From Nitrosarchaeum sp. (lineage in GTDB: Archaea > Thermoproteota > Nitrososphaeria > Nitrososphaerales > Nitrosopumilaceae), in assembly GCA_013140415.1 (NCBI GenBank), contig JABFSW010000177.1, positions 1 to 10,583 of the forward strand: a stretch of 10,583 bases of DNA, written 5' to 3'. The notes under the pieces were generated by a model. The model saw nothing but the letters and a program-made list of their open reading frames with translations, was not told the origin of the DNA and made no database searches. This document shows, piece by piece, positions 1-5,942 of this stretch. Each line of letters starts with the position of its first letter. The stretch's first letter is position 1. Position numbers and translations under genes: made by a program.

Positions 1-18
1 GTTTGATGTTTTACTCAT
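1..18 (-). CDS. Possible start of a minus-strand gene running off the left edge
   Basis: The minus strand has an ATG at 18-16 followed by five open codons (reading M S K T S N) up to the window edge. A TATA-like TTTATA lies at 42-37, about 23 bases upstream, which is the spacing seen for other leaderless starts in this window. Six codons say nothing about function. The call rests only on the promoter-start geometry, so it could be chance. Confidence 0.3.
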
Positions 19-72
19 ATCAATTTCTAAATTTTGTATAAACTTAAGGATTTAGGAAAACAGAGTTAGAAT

Positions 73-321
73 TTAGGTTCCATCAAGGATTGATTGAAGT
101 TTTTCTATGACTATATTATGAATGATAATTTCCATTGGAACTGACGAATTAGTTGCTATTTGTTGATTGTCTTTAACTGCTTTTTGTAATCTTTCTCTAA
201 TTTCTTGATCTTCAAAGATTTGCTGTCTCAACGAAAATGCTTCTTTTTGGTTCTTGACATAAATTTGGAGCCAATAATAGCCTGTTTGACTATCATCTAT
301 TTTTATTTCAGTTATCTTCAT
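73..321 (-). CDS. Small hypothetical protein, 82 aa
   Basis: I do not recognise this protein. I chose the ATG at 321 (M K I T E I K I D) rather than the in-frame TTG at 336, because a TATA-like TTAAAATA at 349-342 lies about 25 bases upstream and would give a leaderless mRNA beginning at the ATG. The protein is soluble, with no signal peptide or membrane segment. Residues 3-24 (with T G Y Y W L Q I Y V) look like a beta hairpin. Residues 26-54 are charged and probably helical, and residues 62-80 contain a second hydrophobic strand and helix. An alpha/beta fold is inference only. The gene is isolated, with AT-rich spacers on both sides. The compact ORF and its promoter support a real gene; the function is unknown. 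Confidence 0.6.
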   Translation of the reverse strand: MKITEIKIDDSQTGYYWLQIYVKNQKEAFSLRQQIFEDQEIRERLQKAVKDNQQIATNSSVPMEIIIHNIVIEKLQSILDGT

Positions 322-341
322 AGCATTATTTCTCAAATTAC

Positions 342-349
342 TATTTTAA
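342..349 (-). promoter_or_regulatory. TATA-like box of the 82-aa gene
   Basis: The minus strand reads TTAAAATA here, centred about 25 bases upstream of the ATG at 321. Archaeal TATA boxes lie about 26 bases before the transcription start, so the mRNA would start at or next to the initiation codon. Confidence 0.5.
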
Positions 350-396
350 CTATAGTTTGCCAAATCAAAATGCCTCTGGCAATACCACAGATGACT

Positions 397-510
397 CTAT
401 TCTGTTTTAAATTTCAAATTACAAGTAGGACAAAACCAAGAAATAGATTCGCTTTGTTCTCTAAACATTATTCCAAAACATTTAGGGCACTGTCCAATTT
501 CCTCGCTCAC
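397..510 (-). CDS. Zinc-ribbon microprotein, 37 aa
   Basis: This short frame encodes two Cys-x-x-Cys knuckles: C P K C at residues 8-11 and C P T C at residues 27-30. Fifteen residues separate them, with an aromatic W F just before the second pair, and a basic tail (K F K T E) ends the protein. That is the layout of a rubredoxin-like or treble-clef zinc ribbon binding one Zn ion. The start is a GTG at 510-508; no in-frame ATG exists between it and the upstream stop. The GTG overlaps the TGA of the interrupted frame upstream (GTGA), as in translational coupling. A TATA-like ATACTTAT at about 543-536 could alternatively give a leaderless GTG. Archaea encode many tiny zinc-finger proteins, often in RNA or DNA binding or complex assembly. 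The role here is unknown. It could also be the surviving 3' end of a decayed larger gene. Confidence 0.55.
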   Translation of the reverse strand: MSEEIGQCPKCFGIMFREQSESISWFCPTCNLKFKTE

Positions 511-722
511 AAATTTTCTAAATTTAGTACTGACATAAGTATTTCAAAAAAAGAACACAAAGACCAAAAAAAGAATACAACGAGGAAACAATGGAAATTC
601 AAAACGAATTTTGAGTGCTTCCACCCTTTTCGTTTCTTTTCCTTACTGTCCTCCAGCTATGACAGTTCCTCGCCAGAGATTATACCACTGAATGATATTA
701 AAGTGATTTGGCATAAATTCAT
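508..722 (-). pseudogene. Reading frame interrupted by one TAG, upstream of the zinc ribbon
   Basis: From an ATG at 722 the minus strand reads 21 codons (M N L C Q I T L I S F S G I I S G E E L S), meets a TAG at 659-657, then stays open in the same frame for 49 codons to a TGA at 510-508. The second part has a basic stretch (K E K K R K G W K H S K) followed by a strongly hydrophobic one (H C F L V V F F F W S L C S F F), the pattern of a single membrane anchor with cytoplasmic positive charge. It has no ATG of its own until just before the end. Either this is a decayed small membrane-protein gene, or the TAG is a sequencing error, or the hydrophobicity comes from T-rich DNA. The last is a real possibility, because the segment contains two 16-bp T-rich repeats. 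Confidence 0.3.
545..580. repeat. Tandem 20-bp-period direct repeat, two copies
   Basis: Positions 545-560 and 565-580 are identical at 15 of 16 bases (C, seven A, GAA, then CACAA or TACAA), with a 20-bp period. The period is not a multiple of three, so the copies encode different residues in any frame. It lies inside the hydrophobic half of the interrupted minus-strand frame and weakens the case that this half was selected as protein. Confidence 0.6.
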
Positions 723-861
723 TACATTTGACAAGAAAAATATAAAATTTTCAAATAAATGTAAATACAATACATCAGAGTGATTATTTACAATTTTTAA
801 TAGAAAACATATTAAAAATTAGATTAAATAAAGATCAATATCATAAATTTTCATGTTAATT

Positions 862-869
862 TTTAAATA
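862..869 (+). promoter_or_regulatory. TATA-like box for the candidate RNA at 891-1025
   Basis: TTTAAATA is a good match to the archaeal TATA element. A start about 26 bases downstream falls near 891, immediately before the first hairpin (893-910) of the candidate RNA. No protein start codon suits this promoter. Confidence 0.5.
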
Positions 870-890
870 GTTAAACTTCTTATACATACC

Positions 891-1025
891 ATGTCGATAA
901 GTGTTTCGACTGAATAAACTGCGTGACCCTGCAGAACGAAAAAGGCAATCAGGCGTTTAACGTCCTGACCACGAGAGGAAATCTCTCTATGTTCTGCAAT
1001 TAAGGGTTACGCCTTTTTGTTTTTT
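891..1025 (+). ncRNA. Candidate structured RNA with three-way junction and oligo-T end
   Basis: The core (921-1013) is about 49% GC in very AT-rich surroundings. It can fold as follows. P1 pairs 921-930 with 1003-1012 (10 bp, one G-U). P2 pairs 931-937 with 991-997 (7 bp), with a five-base bulge at 998-1002. Two hairpins sit in the P2 loop: P3, 949-955 with 961-968 (7 bp, one bulged T), and P4, 973-977 with 983-987 (5 bp, loop GAAAT). A 5' hairpin, GTCGA at 893-897 with TCGAC at 906-910, precedes the core. The TATA-like box at 862-869 places a start near 891. T-runs at 1014-1018 and 1020-1025 make a credible archaeal terminator, so the transcript would be about 135 bases. The segment AAAAAGGC at 939-946 is perfectly complementary to the 3' end GCCTTTTT. 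It does not match 5S rRNA, SRP RNA, RNase P RNA, tRNA, or C/D or H/ACA guides as I know them. No same-strand gene follows closely, so a trans-acting RNA is likelier than a riboswitch. The family is unknown to me. Confidence 0.6.
1011..1025 (+). terminator. Oligo-T termination tract of the candidate RNA
   Basis: Directly after the closing stem the coding strand reads GCC, five T, G, six T. Archaeal RNA polymerase terminates at such T-runs without needing a hairpin, though one ends here as well. Its first eight bases can also pair with 939-946. Confidence 0.5.
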
Positions 1026-1164
1026 AGAATCAAAATCAGATCATCTCAAATGATAAAATGATGTAATTTATCTCGAGATTCTACAAATTGTATGTTTGTT
1101 ATCCTAACAAAGACAAGAAACTCAAAATAATTGAATATATTCCTAAAAATAATAATCAAAGATC

Positions 1165-1173
1165 TATTTTTAT
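1165..1173 (+). promoter_or_regulatory. TATA-like box for the candidate RNA at 1195-1300
   Basis: TATTTTTAT is centred about 26 bases before 1195, exactly where the outer stem of the second candidate RNA begins. In AT-rich DNA such a match is easily chance, so support comes mainly from its position. Confidence 0.35.
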
Positions 1174-1194
1174 GCTAGAAACACGTAATAGTAT

Positions 1195-1308
1195 TTGGAA
1201 AGCTGACACAATTTCCTATTGTCAAATGTTGGCATCAGTTTGCTGGCCTTTGCTTACTGCAGGGCTATGCAAAGGTTGATCCGCAAAAGTCAGCTTCCAA
1301 CCTTTACA
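1195..1308 (+). ncRNA. Second candidate structured RNA with long closing stem
   Basis: Bases 1195-1300 are about 44% GC and closed by a 12-bp stem, 1195-1207 with 1289-1300, broken only by one bulged A. Inside are a hairpin 1208-1212 with 1218-1222 (ACAAT/ATTGT, loop TTCCT) and a hairpin 1247-1253 with 1269-1275 (CCTTTGC/GCAAAGG, 15-base loop). The linker 1223-1246 can form a weak four-pair hairpin. The tail AACCTTT at 1299-1305 is complementary to AAAGGTT at 1271-1277, a competing pairing. The TATA-like box at 1165-1173 fits a start near 1195. The strand is uncertain, because the fold is nearly symmetric and a TATA-like sequence also lies near 1321 on the other strand. An ACA at 1306-1308 follows the stem, but I see no clear H/ACA pocket. 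Other possibilities are a short terminal-inverted-repeat element; I see no target-site duplication to support that. The family is unknown to me. Confidence 0.45.
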
Positions 1309-1350
1309 ATGGGATTTCTAAATTAGCACAATTCAAAAAACAAAATACAA

Positions 1351-2625
1351 TTAGAGATCAACATCGCGGGTTTCTCTGCTGAGTATTGTTGGTATTATTA
1401 GAATTATTGCACCAATTATAATATTGATGCCAAGTGCAACAGGTATCATTTGTTTTGAAACACTAGATATCAGATATAATGCAATTAATGGCGACCAAGA
1501 ACCAAAAATCAATCCAGCATTATATGAAAATCCTGCAGCACTATTTCGTATCTGTGTTGGAAATCTTTCTGAAAAATATGCAGGGATTGGTCCTGATGCA
1601 GTTGATATGACAAATGCAAACACTATAACATACAATACCAATCCATAGACATTATCCAATATTGCACTTGCCAAAGGAATTGAAATCAATATAGAGACAA
1701 ATACAAAAATAAGCATTGATTTTTTTCGCCCGATTTTTTGCGATAACCAACCAGTAAAAATCATCCCAACCCAAGACGACGCAGTTGCATAAATCATAAC
1801 TAGTGCTATTTGTTCTTTTTCAAAATTACCAAACTGTTCTAGGTATGTAGGCAAGATACTAATTGAGCCATGATACATGTAGACAAGGCCAGTCATTATT
1901 GCGGCACAGAGCAAAAACTCCTTTCGATGTATTCCAAAAACAATGCTTCTCAGAGGGGTCTTTTCAAGCCCATCTTCTTTACTCTTTTTTATCCATAATG
2001 GAGATTCATCCATACTAAGTCTTACAAAAAGTGCAACAAAGCCTGGAATTATGCCTGTAAAAAAGAGAATTCGCCAACCAAACTCCTCAAAGAGATATCC
2101 TGGAAAAATAATAGTTATGATTTGAAACGATATTGCAGCCAAAAGAAAGCCAAATGAGAACCCGCTTTGCAAAAACCCAGACAGCAATCCTCGTTTCTGT
2201 TTTGGGATGCTTTCAATTGTCAGTACAGCACCACTGCCCCACTCACCGCCAGCAAAGATTCCCTGAATTAGACGAACCATTATCAAAAGAATTGGTGCCA
2301 ATACACCAACAACTGCATATGTTGGTAACAGTCCAACTGCAAATGTTGCAACAGAAAATCCCAGGATTGTAATAATCATAGATTTTTTTCTACCAAACTT
2401 GTCGCCATAAATTCCAAAAATCACAGAGCCAAGTGGTCTCATGATTAATGTGACTGTATATGATGCAAATGTTGCAAGTATACTAAACACAGGATCCTGA
2501 GATGGAAAAAATAATTGGCTAATTGAAGGAACAACTAAAAGCATCAACACAATATCGTATCCATCTAAAGACCATCCAAGAAATGAACCGATGGCAATTT
2601 TTTTCTGAGCTACAGTTAAACTCAA
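1351..2625 (-). CDS. MFS transporter, metabolite:proton symporter type
   Basis: This 424-residue membrane protein has the twelve-helix layout and length of the major facilitator superfamily. Helix 1 carries D G Y D (21-24). The loop after helix 2 has motif A, G x x G D K F G R K K (71-81). A related copy (S Q K I G R K K, 295-302) lies between helices 8 and 9, and R F P at 354-356 follows helix 10. The segment A G G E W G S G A V at 125-134 resembles the proton-coupled carboxylate and metabolite symporters (the MHS, sialate and lactate groups). That suggests import of an organic acid or similar anion, but the substrate cannot be read from sequence. The start is TTG: no nearby in-frame ATG would keep D G Y D, and a TATATA at 2653-2648 lies about 25 bases upstream, giving a leaderless mRNA. 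The gene stands alone. Confidence 0.88.
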   Translation of the reverse strand: MSLTVAQKKIAIGSFLGWSLDGYDIVLMLLVVPSISQLFFPSQDPVFSILATFASYTVTLIMRPLGSVIFGIYGDKFGRKKSMIITILGFSVATFAVGLLPTYAVVGVLAPILLIMVRLIQGIFAGGEWGSGAVLTIESIPKQKRGLLSGFLQSGFSFGFLLAAISFQIITIIFPGYLFEEFGWRILFFTGIIPGFVALFVRLSMDESPLWIKKSKEDGLEKTPLRSIVFGIHRKEFLLCAAIMTGLVYMYHGSISILPTYLEQFGNFEKEQIALVMIYATASSWVGMIFTGWLSQKIGRKKSMLIFVFVSILISIPLASAILDNVYGLVLYVIVFAFVISTASGPIPAYFSERFPTQIRNSAAGFSYNAGLIFGSWSPLIALYLISSVSKQMIPVALGINIIIGAIILIIPTILSRETRDVDL

Positions 2626-2647
2626 TAAAATATTTCCAGTCTAGTTG

Positions 2648-2653
2648 TATATA
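2648..2653 (-). promoter_or_regulatory. TATA box of the MFS gene
   Basis: TATATA is centred about 25 bases upstream of the TTG start at 2625. This decides the start codon and implies a transcript without a 5' leader. Confidence 0.6.
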
Positions 2654-2729
2654 GGCTTAGATTTCAAAACAGAAAAAGTTCGGCACATGGTAGAAATAGA
2701 GAAACAACTCGTGGCAAATAGAATAAAGC

Positions 2730-3119
2730 ATGCCAGAAATCAATATCAAAGAATATGAAAAGAGATGCCAAGAAATACTTGAAGATGATGAAGTGAGATT
2801 TGCAGGACTCTTAGATGAATTTGGGAAACTACTTGCTGGAGGGTACAAACAAAATATCAACCCCAGATTGACAGAAGAGCAACATGATTTAGTGTGTAAA
2901 GAATTGGCAAGCAGAGTTGCAAAAAGAAAAAAATACGACACCGAATTGGGGCATGTGAAATATTCTGCATCTCGCAGAGAACATGTTGTAATAATGAGCT
3001 TTCCAATTTATGAAAAAGTGATAATGATTGCGGCAGAACCACACGTAAACATTGACAGATTGGCATTTAGAATAATAGAGAAACTAGGAAGCCAGTGGGG
3101 CGAGTTTTTTGGAAAATAA
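2730..3119 (+). CDS. Thaumarchaeal conserved small protein, DUF6659-like
   Basis: This soluble protein has 129 residues. It matches, from memory, a paralogous family common in ammonia-oxidising archaea. The shared pattern is an N-terminal helix with R F A G L L D E F G K L L A G G (23-38), a charged middle with the spacing L A x R V (59-63), then K Y S A S R R E H V V I M S F P (77-92) and a last strand with A A E P H V N I D (101-109). The alternation of a strand pair, helix and strands ending in a helix is reminiscent of roadblock/profilin-like sensor folds, but that is inference. Its function is unknown; such families are often thought to act in signalling. The start is the ATG preceding P E I N. 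No Shine-Dalgarno site is visible, and the candidate TATA element near 2691-2699 is weak. It is divergent from the MFS gene. Confidence 0.8.
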   Translation: MPEINIKEYEKRCQEILEDDEVRFAGLLDEFGKLLAGGYKQNINPRLTEEQHDLVCKELASRVAKRKKYDTELGHVKYSASRREHVVIMSFPIYEKVIMIAAEPHVNIDRLAFRIIEKLGSQWGEFFGK

Positions 3120-3164
3120 ATTTCAGAATTTAAAAGAATTGTAATTTTTAATAGTATTTAGCAA

Positions 3165-3509
3165 CTACATTACAGTGCTTTTGAAATCATTTATTGTAGA
3201 AATAGTACGCTTTGTCTCATGACCAATATCATGAATAGTTGCACCATTGTATTTTTTTTCAAGAATTGTTCCAGCTGCCATTAGCACTATACCTATCGGA
3301 GTAGTCACTGGTTCTGGAGCTAAAACTAGAGCCACACCAATTTTTTGCATCTTTTTTCCTGGTGATGATGCTCTTCGTGTACATCTCAATGACTGAGCAG
3401 TTGGTTTGCCATCAAATTTTGCCATGTCTGTATATAATGAGGCTCTTCTTTTAGCAGAATCAGAGACCTTGCGCAGTTTTTCTAGGTGTGTCTTTAAATG
3501 ATCAACCAT
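3165..3509 (-). CDS. Hypothetical protein with a central hydrophobic stretch, 114 aa
   Basis: I do not recognise a family. The first 55 residues are basic and mostly helical (K L R K V S D S A K R R), with a short T R R A S S P G K K turn. Residues 57-83 are hydrophobic, with a central P E P V T T P that would kink or loop any membrane helix, so this may be a re-entrant or paired-helix hairpin rather than a plain transmembrane segment. The last 30 residues are polar, with two His (93, 97). The start is the ATG at 3509; alternatives would remove the basic helix. It is divergent from the mntR-like gene, with a 130-bp spacer carrying a palindrome, so shared regulation is possible but unproven. 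Confidence 0.6.
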   Translation of the reverse strand: MVDHLKTHLEKLRKVSDSAKRRASLYTDMAKFDGKPTAQSLRCTRRASSPGKKMQKIGVALVLAPEPVTTPIGIVLMAAGTILEKKYNGATIHDIGHETKRTISTINDFKSTVM

Positions 3510-3562
3510 GACAGTTAGATATTTAGAAAAAATTAGTTAAGATTCAATGATCAATATCGATT

Positions 3563-3572
3563 ACTTGCAAGT
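3563..3572. promoter_or_regulatory. Perfect 10-bp palindrome, possible operator
   Basis: ACTTGCAAGT is a perfect inverted repeat between two divergent genes, 68 bases before the start of the metal-dependent repressor. Dimeric DtxR/MntR proteins bind palindromes and often control their own gene. The site does not match an MntR box I know, and a 10-bp palindrome can occur by chance. Confidence 0.3.
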
Positions 3573-3607
3573 CAATAAAGAATAGCTAGGAACAAGGGAC
3601 ATCCAAT

Positions 3608-3615
3608 TATACTAG
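3608..3615 (+). promoter_or_regulatory. TATA-like box of the mntR-like gene
   Basis: TTATACTA is centred about 28 bases before the TTG at 3640. The expected transcription start is two or three bases before that codon, which supports the longer TTG form over the internal ATG at 3718. Confidence 0.4.
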
Positions 3616-3639
3616 GTTCAGATTAGATACAAAGACACA

Positions 3640-4104
3640 TTGAAGACAAAAAATTCCAAGAGACTAGAGTCAATCAAGGCAGCCCACCAATCAGAAAAAG
3701 CAAGCTATAGTACGAGAATGGAAGACTATCTAGAGGTAATTTCAGAGTTGGTAGAATTAAAAGGGTATGCTACAACATTGGATATTTCACGATACATGAA
3801 TGTAAGTGCACCAAGTGTTACAAAGATGTTGCAGAGATTAGAAGAAAACAAATTATTAGAGTATGAAAAATATCATGGAATTAATCTAACAGATAAAGGC
3901 ATGCAGATAGCTTATGAAATAAGACAAAATCATGGAATTTTGTTGGAGTTTTTTGAGATTTTAGGTGTAAATCATGAAACTGCAAATAAAGACACAGAGG
4001 GAATTGAGCATCATTTAAATCCAAAAACAATAAGGCAATTAAGAAAATTCATTACATTTCTAAAATCAAACCCAAAAGTTTTAGAGAATTTTAAAAATCC
4101 TTGA
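3640..4104 (+). CDS. mntR: Metal-dependent transcriptional regulator, MntR/DtxR family
   Basis: This is a 154-residue repressor closely resembling MntR, which senses Mn(II) (sometimes Fe(II)) and represses metal-uptake genes when loaded. The winged helix-turn-helix is at about 27-87, with recognition segment S A P S V T K M L Q R L (56-67). Dimerisation helices follow to about 150. By alignment with Bacillus MntR all six metal ligands are present: D29, E32, H98, E120, E123, H124, the last three within D T E G I E H H L. Like MntR, and unlike DtxR or IdeR, it has no C-terminal SH3-like domain. A TTG start at 3640 fits the promoter and adds a 26-residue basic tail before the M E D Y L E V I where MntR proteins usually begin. 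The ATG at 3718 is the alternative. The gene ends tail-to-tail with the PINA gene, overlapping it by 14 bp. Confidence 0.88.
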   Translation: MKTKNSKRLESIKAAHQSEKASYSTRMEDYLEVISELVELKGYATTLDISRYMNVSAPSVTKMLQRLEENKLLEYEKYHGINLTDKGMQIAYEIRQNHGILLEFFEILGVNHETANKDTEGIEHHLNPKTIRQLRKFITFLKSNPKVLENFKNP

Positions 4105-5905
4105 GAAATATTTGAATGTCACTTTGAGATGATGCAAATTTCATAAGAGTTCTTGAGGCCTCAGAGCGTTTAGGAATTAGTATCTCTCCTTTTTTGCCAA
4201 TTCTAACAGATGTCACATATTTGTCATGTACATAGATATCAGCATGCATTGAGGAATATTCTCTGCCAACAGTTAATGATAACGCAGTTTTGGATTCTGA
4301 AAAAGTAAATGGTAAATCACCAGATGAATTGTCAGAATTGGAATTTTTTTCAACAACGTCAATATGAATTTTAAGTAATTTTTCAATTTCGTTTATGTTA
4401 GAGCCGCCCTTACCAATAATGGATGCCATGCATTGCTTGTCAACTAGAACTTTTACTTTATTATCAGATAGTATCTCAACTTCTACTCTGGGATCAAATT
4501 TCCTAAAGATATCTCGTATTTTGTCTTCGGCAAGTTTTTCAATTCCAACTTTTGGTGCTTTTTTTGAGACTGGAACTATGACATTTTCTTCACCAAAAGT
4601 ATAGATTTCATGCTCTAGTATATTATCGGCAAAATTCCTAATCTCGATTACAGGCCTTGCCAAGTCCGATTCAGTCATACCAGTAGGAACTTTTACTACA
4701 AGCTCCAAGTCATAGATTTTACCAATGTGCCCATCTTTGACAAAAACTACAGTGTCTATAACATTTGGGATTATTCCTAGTTCAATTTTTCCAATAAAAC
4801 GTTGTATTGCATCCAAAGGAGAGTTTGCATGTACAACACCAACCATCCCCACACCAGTCAGTCTTAGATCAGCAAATGTGCGAAAGTCTTCTCGTCTTCG
4901 CACTTCATCAAAAATTGTATAGTCAGGGCGAACCAATAATAAAATATCAGCGCTGTTATCAAAGCTGCCATCTAGTTTTGTGTATTGTGTGATTCCAGGA
5001 TCCACTTGTAAATCACGTGGAGATTCAAATGTTTTTACAATCTTTCCTGTGTTGTGGTAAAAATTAGCCAGACTTGATGCGAGAGTACTTTTTCCAGATC
5101 CAGGAGGACCAGAAATTATAATTCCCTCTGCCCTATCAGAAAATCTCTTCATCAGCGCTTCAGATATCTCATAATCATCTAGGGTTAATTTTACAATAGG
5201 ATGAACTATGGTGATTTCAAATGCTTCAGAAAATGGTGGATAAGTAATGGCAATTCGATAATCATTGTACTGGATTACAGACGCGCCAGTCTTTGAGATT
5301 TCCACAGTGCTTGAATCAAAAGTGGTAGTCTCTAAGATTTGAGATGATATGAATTTCAAATATTCTTTGGTAAGAATCTCATCATCTAGTTTTGTCAGAT
5401 TAAAAGAACCAGGTTTTCCTTTTTTTGCCATGGGAGGCATGTTTTCTTTGAGATGTACACTCATTGTTTCAGAATCAAAAAATTTTAAAAATTCCAGAGT
5501 AAGATTTTTAGAAATAGGTTTTACAAATACGGATTCCAGTCCTTCTGCCTGTGCCACTAAATGCTGAACATAATCTGAGGTGTAAAGAATAGCCTGATTT
5601 TGTTTTGCTACATCTTTAATTATCGCATCAATTCTACCGGCACTTGCCATACGAATATCCTCAGAGGTAGGATGAGCACCATGTATTGTTATAACCAAAC
5701 CAAAGTTATTTGATATTTCTTTGAGTTTTTTTATCCCTTCCAGTCCGATAAATCCCTGTTCCTTTTTCTGAGATGCTTGAGATTGCAATTCATCAAAAAC
5801 TGCCTGTGGTATTATGATTTCAGAATTTTGAATATGTCCAGATTCAATCTGGGCAATCAATTGGCCATTAATTATGATACTTGTATCAACAACAATTTTT
5901 GACAA
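4091..5905 (-). CDS. PIN-domain / PilT-like ATPase / KH protein, PINA type
   Basis: This 604-residue protein has the archaeal order of a PIN nuclease-fold domain, a secretion/PilT-type ATPase and a KH domain. The PIN domain (1-130) keeps the four acidic residues of the family: D7, E39, D93, D111. The ATPase (about 235-400) has Walker A G P P G S G K S T (266-274), a Walker B-like I F D E V (331-335) and the V H A N S P box (358-363). The KH domain has I G K G G (497-501). A polar linker, N S N S D N S S G D (521-530), joins a last strand-rich domain (about 540-604). In Sulfolobus islandicus the homologue PINA is a hexameric ATPase that migrates Holliday junctions and works with the resolvase Hjc; a similar repair role is likely here. 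The start is TTG (M S K I V V D): no other start keeps D7. It lies 37 bases after the receiver gene on the same strand, so co-transcription is possible. Confidence 0.88.
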   Translation of the reverse strand: MSKIVVDTSIIINGQLIAQIESGHIQNSEIIIPQAVFDELQSQASQKKEQGFIGLEGIKKLKEISNNFGLVITIHGAHPTSEDIRMASAGRIDAIIKDVAKQNQAILYTSDYVQHLVAQAEGLESVFVKPISKNLTLEFLKFFDSETMSVHLKENMPPMAKKGKPGSFNLTKLDDEILTKEYLKFISSQILETTTFDSSTVEISKTGASVIQYNDYRIAITYPPFSEAFEITIVHPIVKLTLDDYEISEALMKRFSDRAEGIIISGPPGSGKSTLASSLANFYHNTGKIVKTFESPRDLQVDPGITQYTKLDGSFDNSADILLLVRPDYTIFDEVRRREDFRTFADLRLTGVGMVGVVHANSPLDAIQRFIGKIELGIIPNVIDTVVFVKDGHIGKIYDLELVVKVPTGMTESDLARPVIEIRNFADNILEHEIYTFGEENVIVPVSKKAPKVGIEKLAEDKIRDIFRKFDPRVEVEILSDNKVKVLVDKQCMASIIGKGGSNINEIEKLLKIHIDVVEKNSNSDNSSGDLPFTFSESKTALSLTVGREYSSMHADIYVHDKYVTSVRIGKKGEILIPKRSEASRTLMKFASSQSDIQIFLKDF

Positions 5906-5942
5906 ATTTTCTATCAGTTTTTAAATGAATCTAGACCCTAAA

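Larger units (their letters stand above)
723..1350. other. Gene-poor stretch holding two candidate structured RNAs
   Basis: I find no convincing protein gene in these 628 bases on either strand. The longest frame starts with TTG at 1088. Its first part is ordinary AT-rich translation, and its end runs into the foldable segment at 1195-1300, so I treat it as spurious. Bases 723-860 are plain AT-rich DNA. Bases 1027-1164 are AT-rich with a 10-bp palindrome (ATCTCGAGAT, 1070-1079) and nothing else clear. Two islands of about 45-49% GC stand out: 921-1013 and 1195-1300. They are listed separately. Confidence 0.6.

Noticed and set aside
205..783. 192-codon plus-strand frame
   Set aside because: It runs antisense through the 82-aa gene and the zinc ribbon, has a composition typical of AT-rich noise (many F, S, K, I, N) and shows no domain pattern.
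891..1025. 5S rRNA, SRP RNA, RNase P RNA or hammerhead ribozyme
   Set aside because: The three-way junction resembles several of these, but the core is too short and I do not find the conserved 5S, SRP helix 8, RNase P CR-I or hammerhead core sequences.
1088..1279. 63-codon plus-strand frame
   Set aside because: It starts with TTG, has no plausible promoter and ends inside the foldable element at 1195-1300, whose stems explain that part better.
1195..1308. H/ACA guide RNA
   Set aside because: An ACA follows the stem at 1306-1308, but five bases separate them, and the interior is a multi-hairpin loop rather than a two-sided guide pocket with a kink-turn.
2657..3066. Minus-strand frames antisense to the 2730-3119 gene
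   Set aside because: Ser-, Leu- and Cys-rich translations opposite a well-supported conserved gene are shadows.
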